Positions 62,645 through 64,000 of a stretch of DNA of 64,000 nt are shown piece by piece. The DNA lies in assembly GCF_022788715.1 (NCBI RefSeq), contig NZ_CP085167.1, positions 2,176,001 through 2,240,000 of the forward strand. The letters run 5' to 3'. The DNA is from Sulfitobacter sp. DSM 110093 (GTDB lineage Bacteria > Pseudomonadota > Alphaproteobacteria > Rhodobacterales > Rhodobacteraceae). Position numbers and translations under genes: made by a program. A model generated the notes under the pieces. The model was not told the DNA's origin. It was given only the letters and a program-made list of their open reading frames with translations, and made no database searches. How positions within the stretch are numbered: position 1 is the stretch's first letter; each line of letters starts with the position of its first letter.

Positions 62645-64000
<1,356 letters not shown>

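Overview
The window is ordinary chromosomal DNA of an alphaproteobacterium, most likely a marine Rhodobacterales (Roseobacter group) species. The evidence is high GC with GC-rich third positions, a PutA without its own DNA-binding domain paired with an Lrp-type regulator, heterotetrameric sarcosine oxidase, a form II CoxL-like protein, fused indolepyruvate oxidoreductase and the hisBH/hisAFE order. I cannot fix the genus from sequence alone. I see no insertion sequence, prophage, integron or CRISPR array.

Layout. 1-1236 is the soxB sarcosine oxidase beta subunit, cut by the left edge, followed by NAD(P)-type glutamate dehydrogenase. 3174-5688 holds three overlapping TadG/TadE-type Flp-pilus genes whose last codons are tandemly triplicated. 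5733-8555 (minus strand) is a membrane protein and an EF-hand / ECF sigma / anti-sigma / CpxP-like gene series that resembles metal-sensing CnrHYX-type units. 8773-15645 holds DUF983, Nudix, EamA, lipocalin, aldo/keto reductase, MFS and metG. 15725-18173 has a PAS-like protein divergent from an MHYT histidine kinase, followed by tRNA-Leu(UAA). 18337-22337 is the divergent Lrp regulator / putA pair, followed by an M20 amidohydrolase, rhomboid protease, GFA protein, DUF2235 hydrolase, an orphan CoxL-like subunit, ornithine decarboxylase with a divergent Lrp regulator, and valS. 33122-43312 is mixed metabolism: crotonase, two aminotransferases, an ABC exporter, a glycosyltransferase, ygfZ, efp, a small conserved protein, a membrane protein and cobQ. 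43343-51774 holds formaldehyde dehydrogenase, an Lrp regulator divergent from indolepyruvate oxidoreductase, a three-domain VOC/cupin protein, a response regulator, a small secreted protein and a stand-alone Lrp ligand-binding domain.

51936-55650 carries histidine biosynthesis (hisB, hisH, hisA, hisF, hisE) interrupted by a reverse-strand DUF2147 gene. 56239-62135 is an acyl-CoA locus: an ACAD10/11-like dehydrogenase, SDR, TesB thioesterase, ACAD10/11-like kinase, nitronate monooxygenase and a second SDR. The right end is the 3' part of an rRNA operon read on the minus strand: a 5S gene and about 1.36 kb of 23S; the rest lies beyond the window.

How the genes connect. Amino-acid catabolism dominates: sarcosine, glutamate, proline, ornithine and aromatic 2-oxoacids. 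Three of these catabolic genes are each paired with a divergent Lrp/AsnC regulator. Formaldehyde from sarcosine oxidation would be handled by the glutathione-dependent dehydrogenase at 43343 and perhaps assisted by the GFA protein at 24337. The split kinase/dehydrogenase pair at the right suggests use of 4-hydroxy fatty acids. The items most worth a second look are the ECF/EF-hand/metal-sensor unit, that split ACAD10/11-like locus, several structured leaders (metG, coxL-like) and a nested dyad at the Lrp/indolepyruvate promoter. I did not find a clearly new system.
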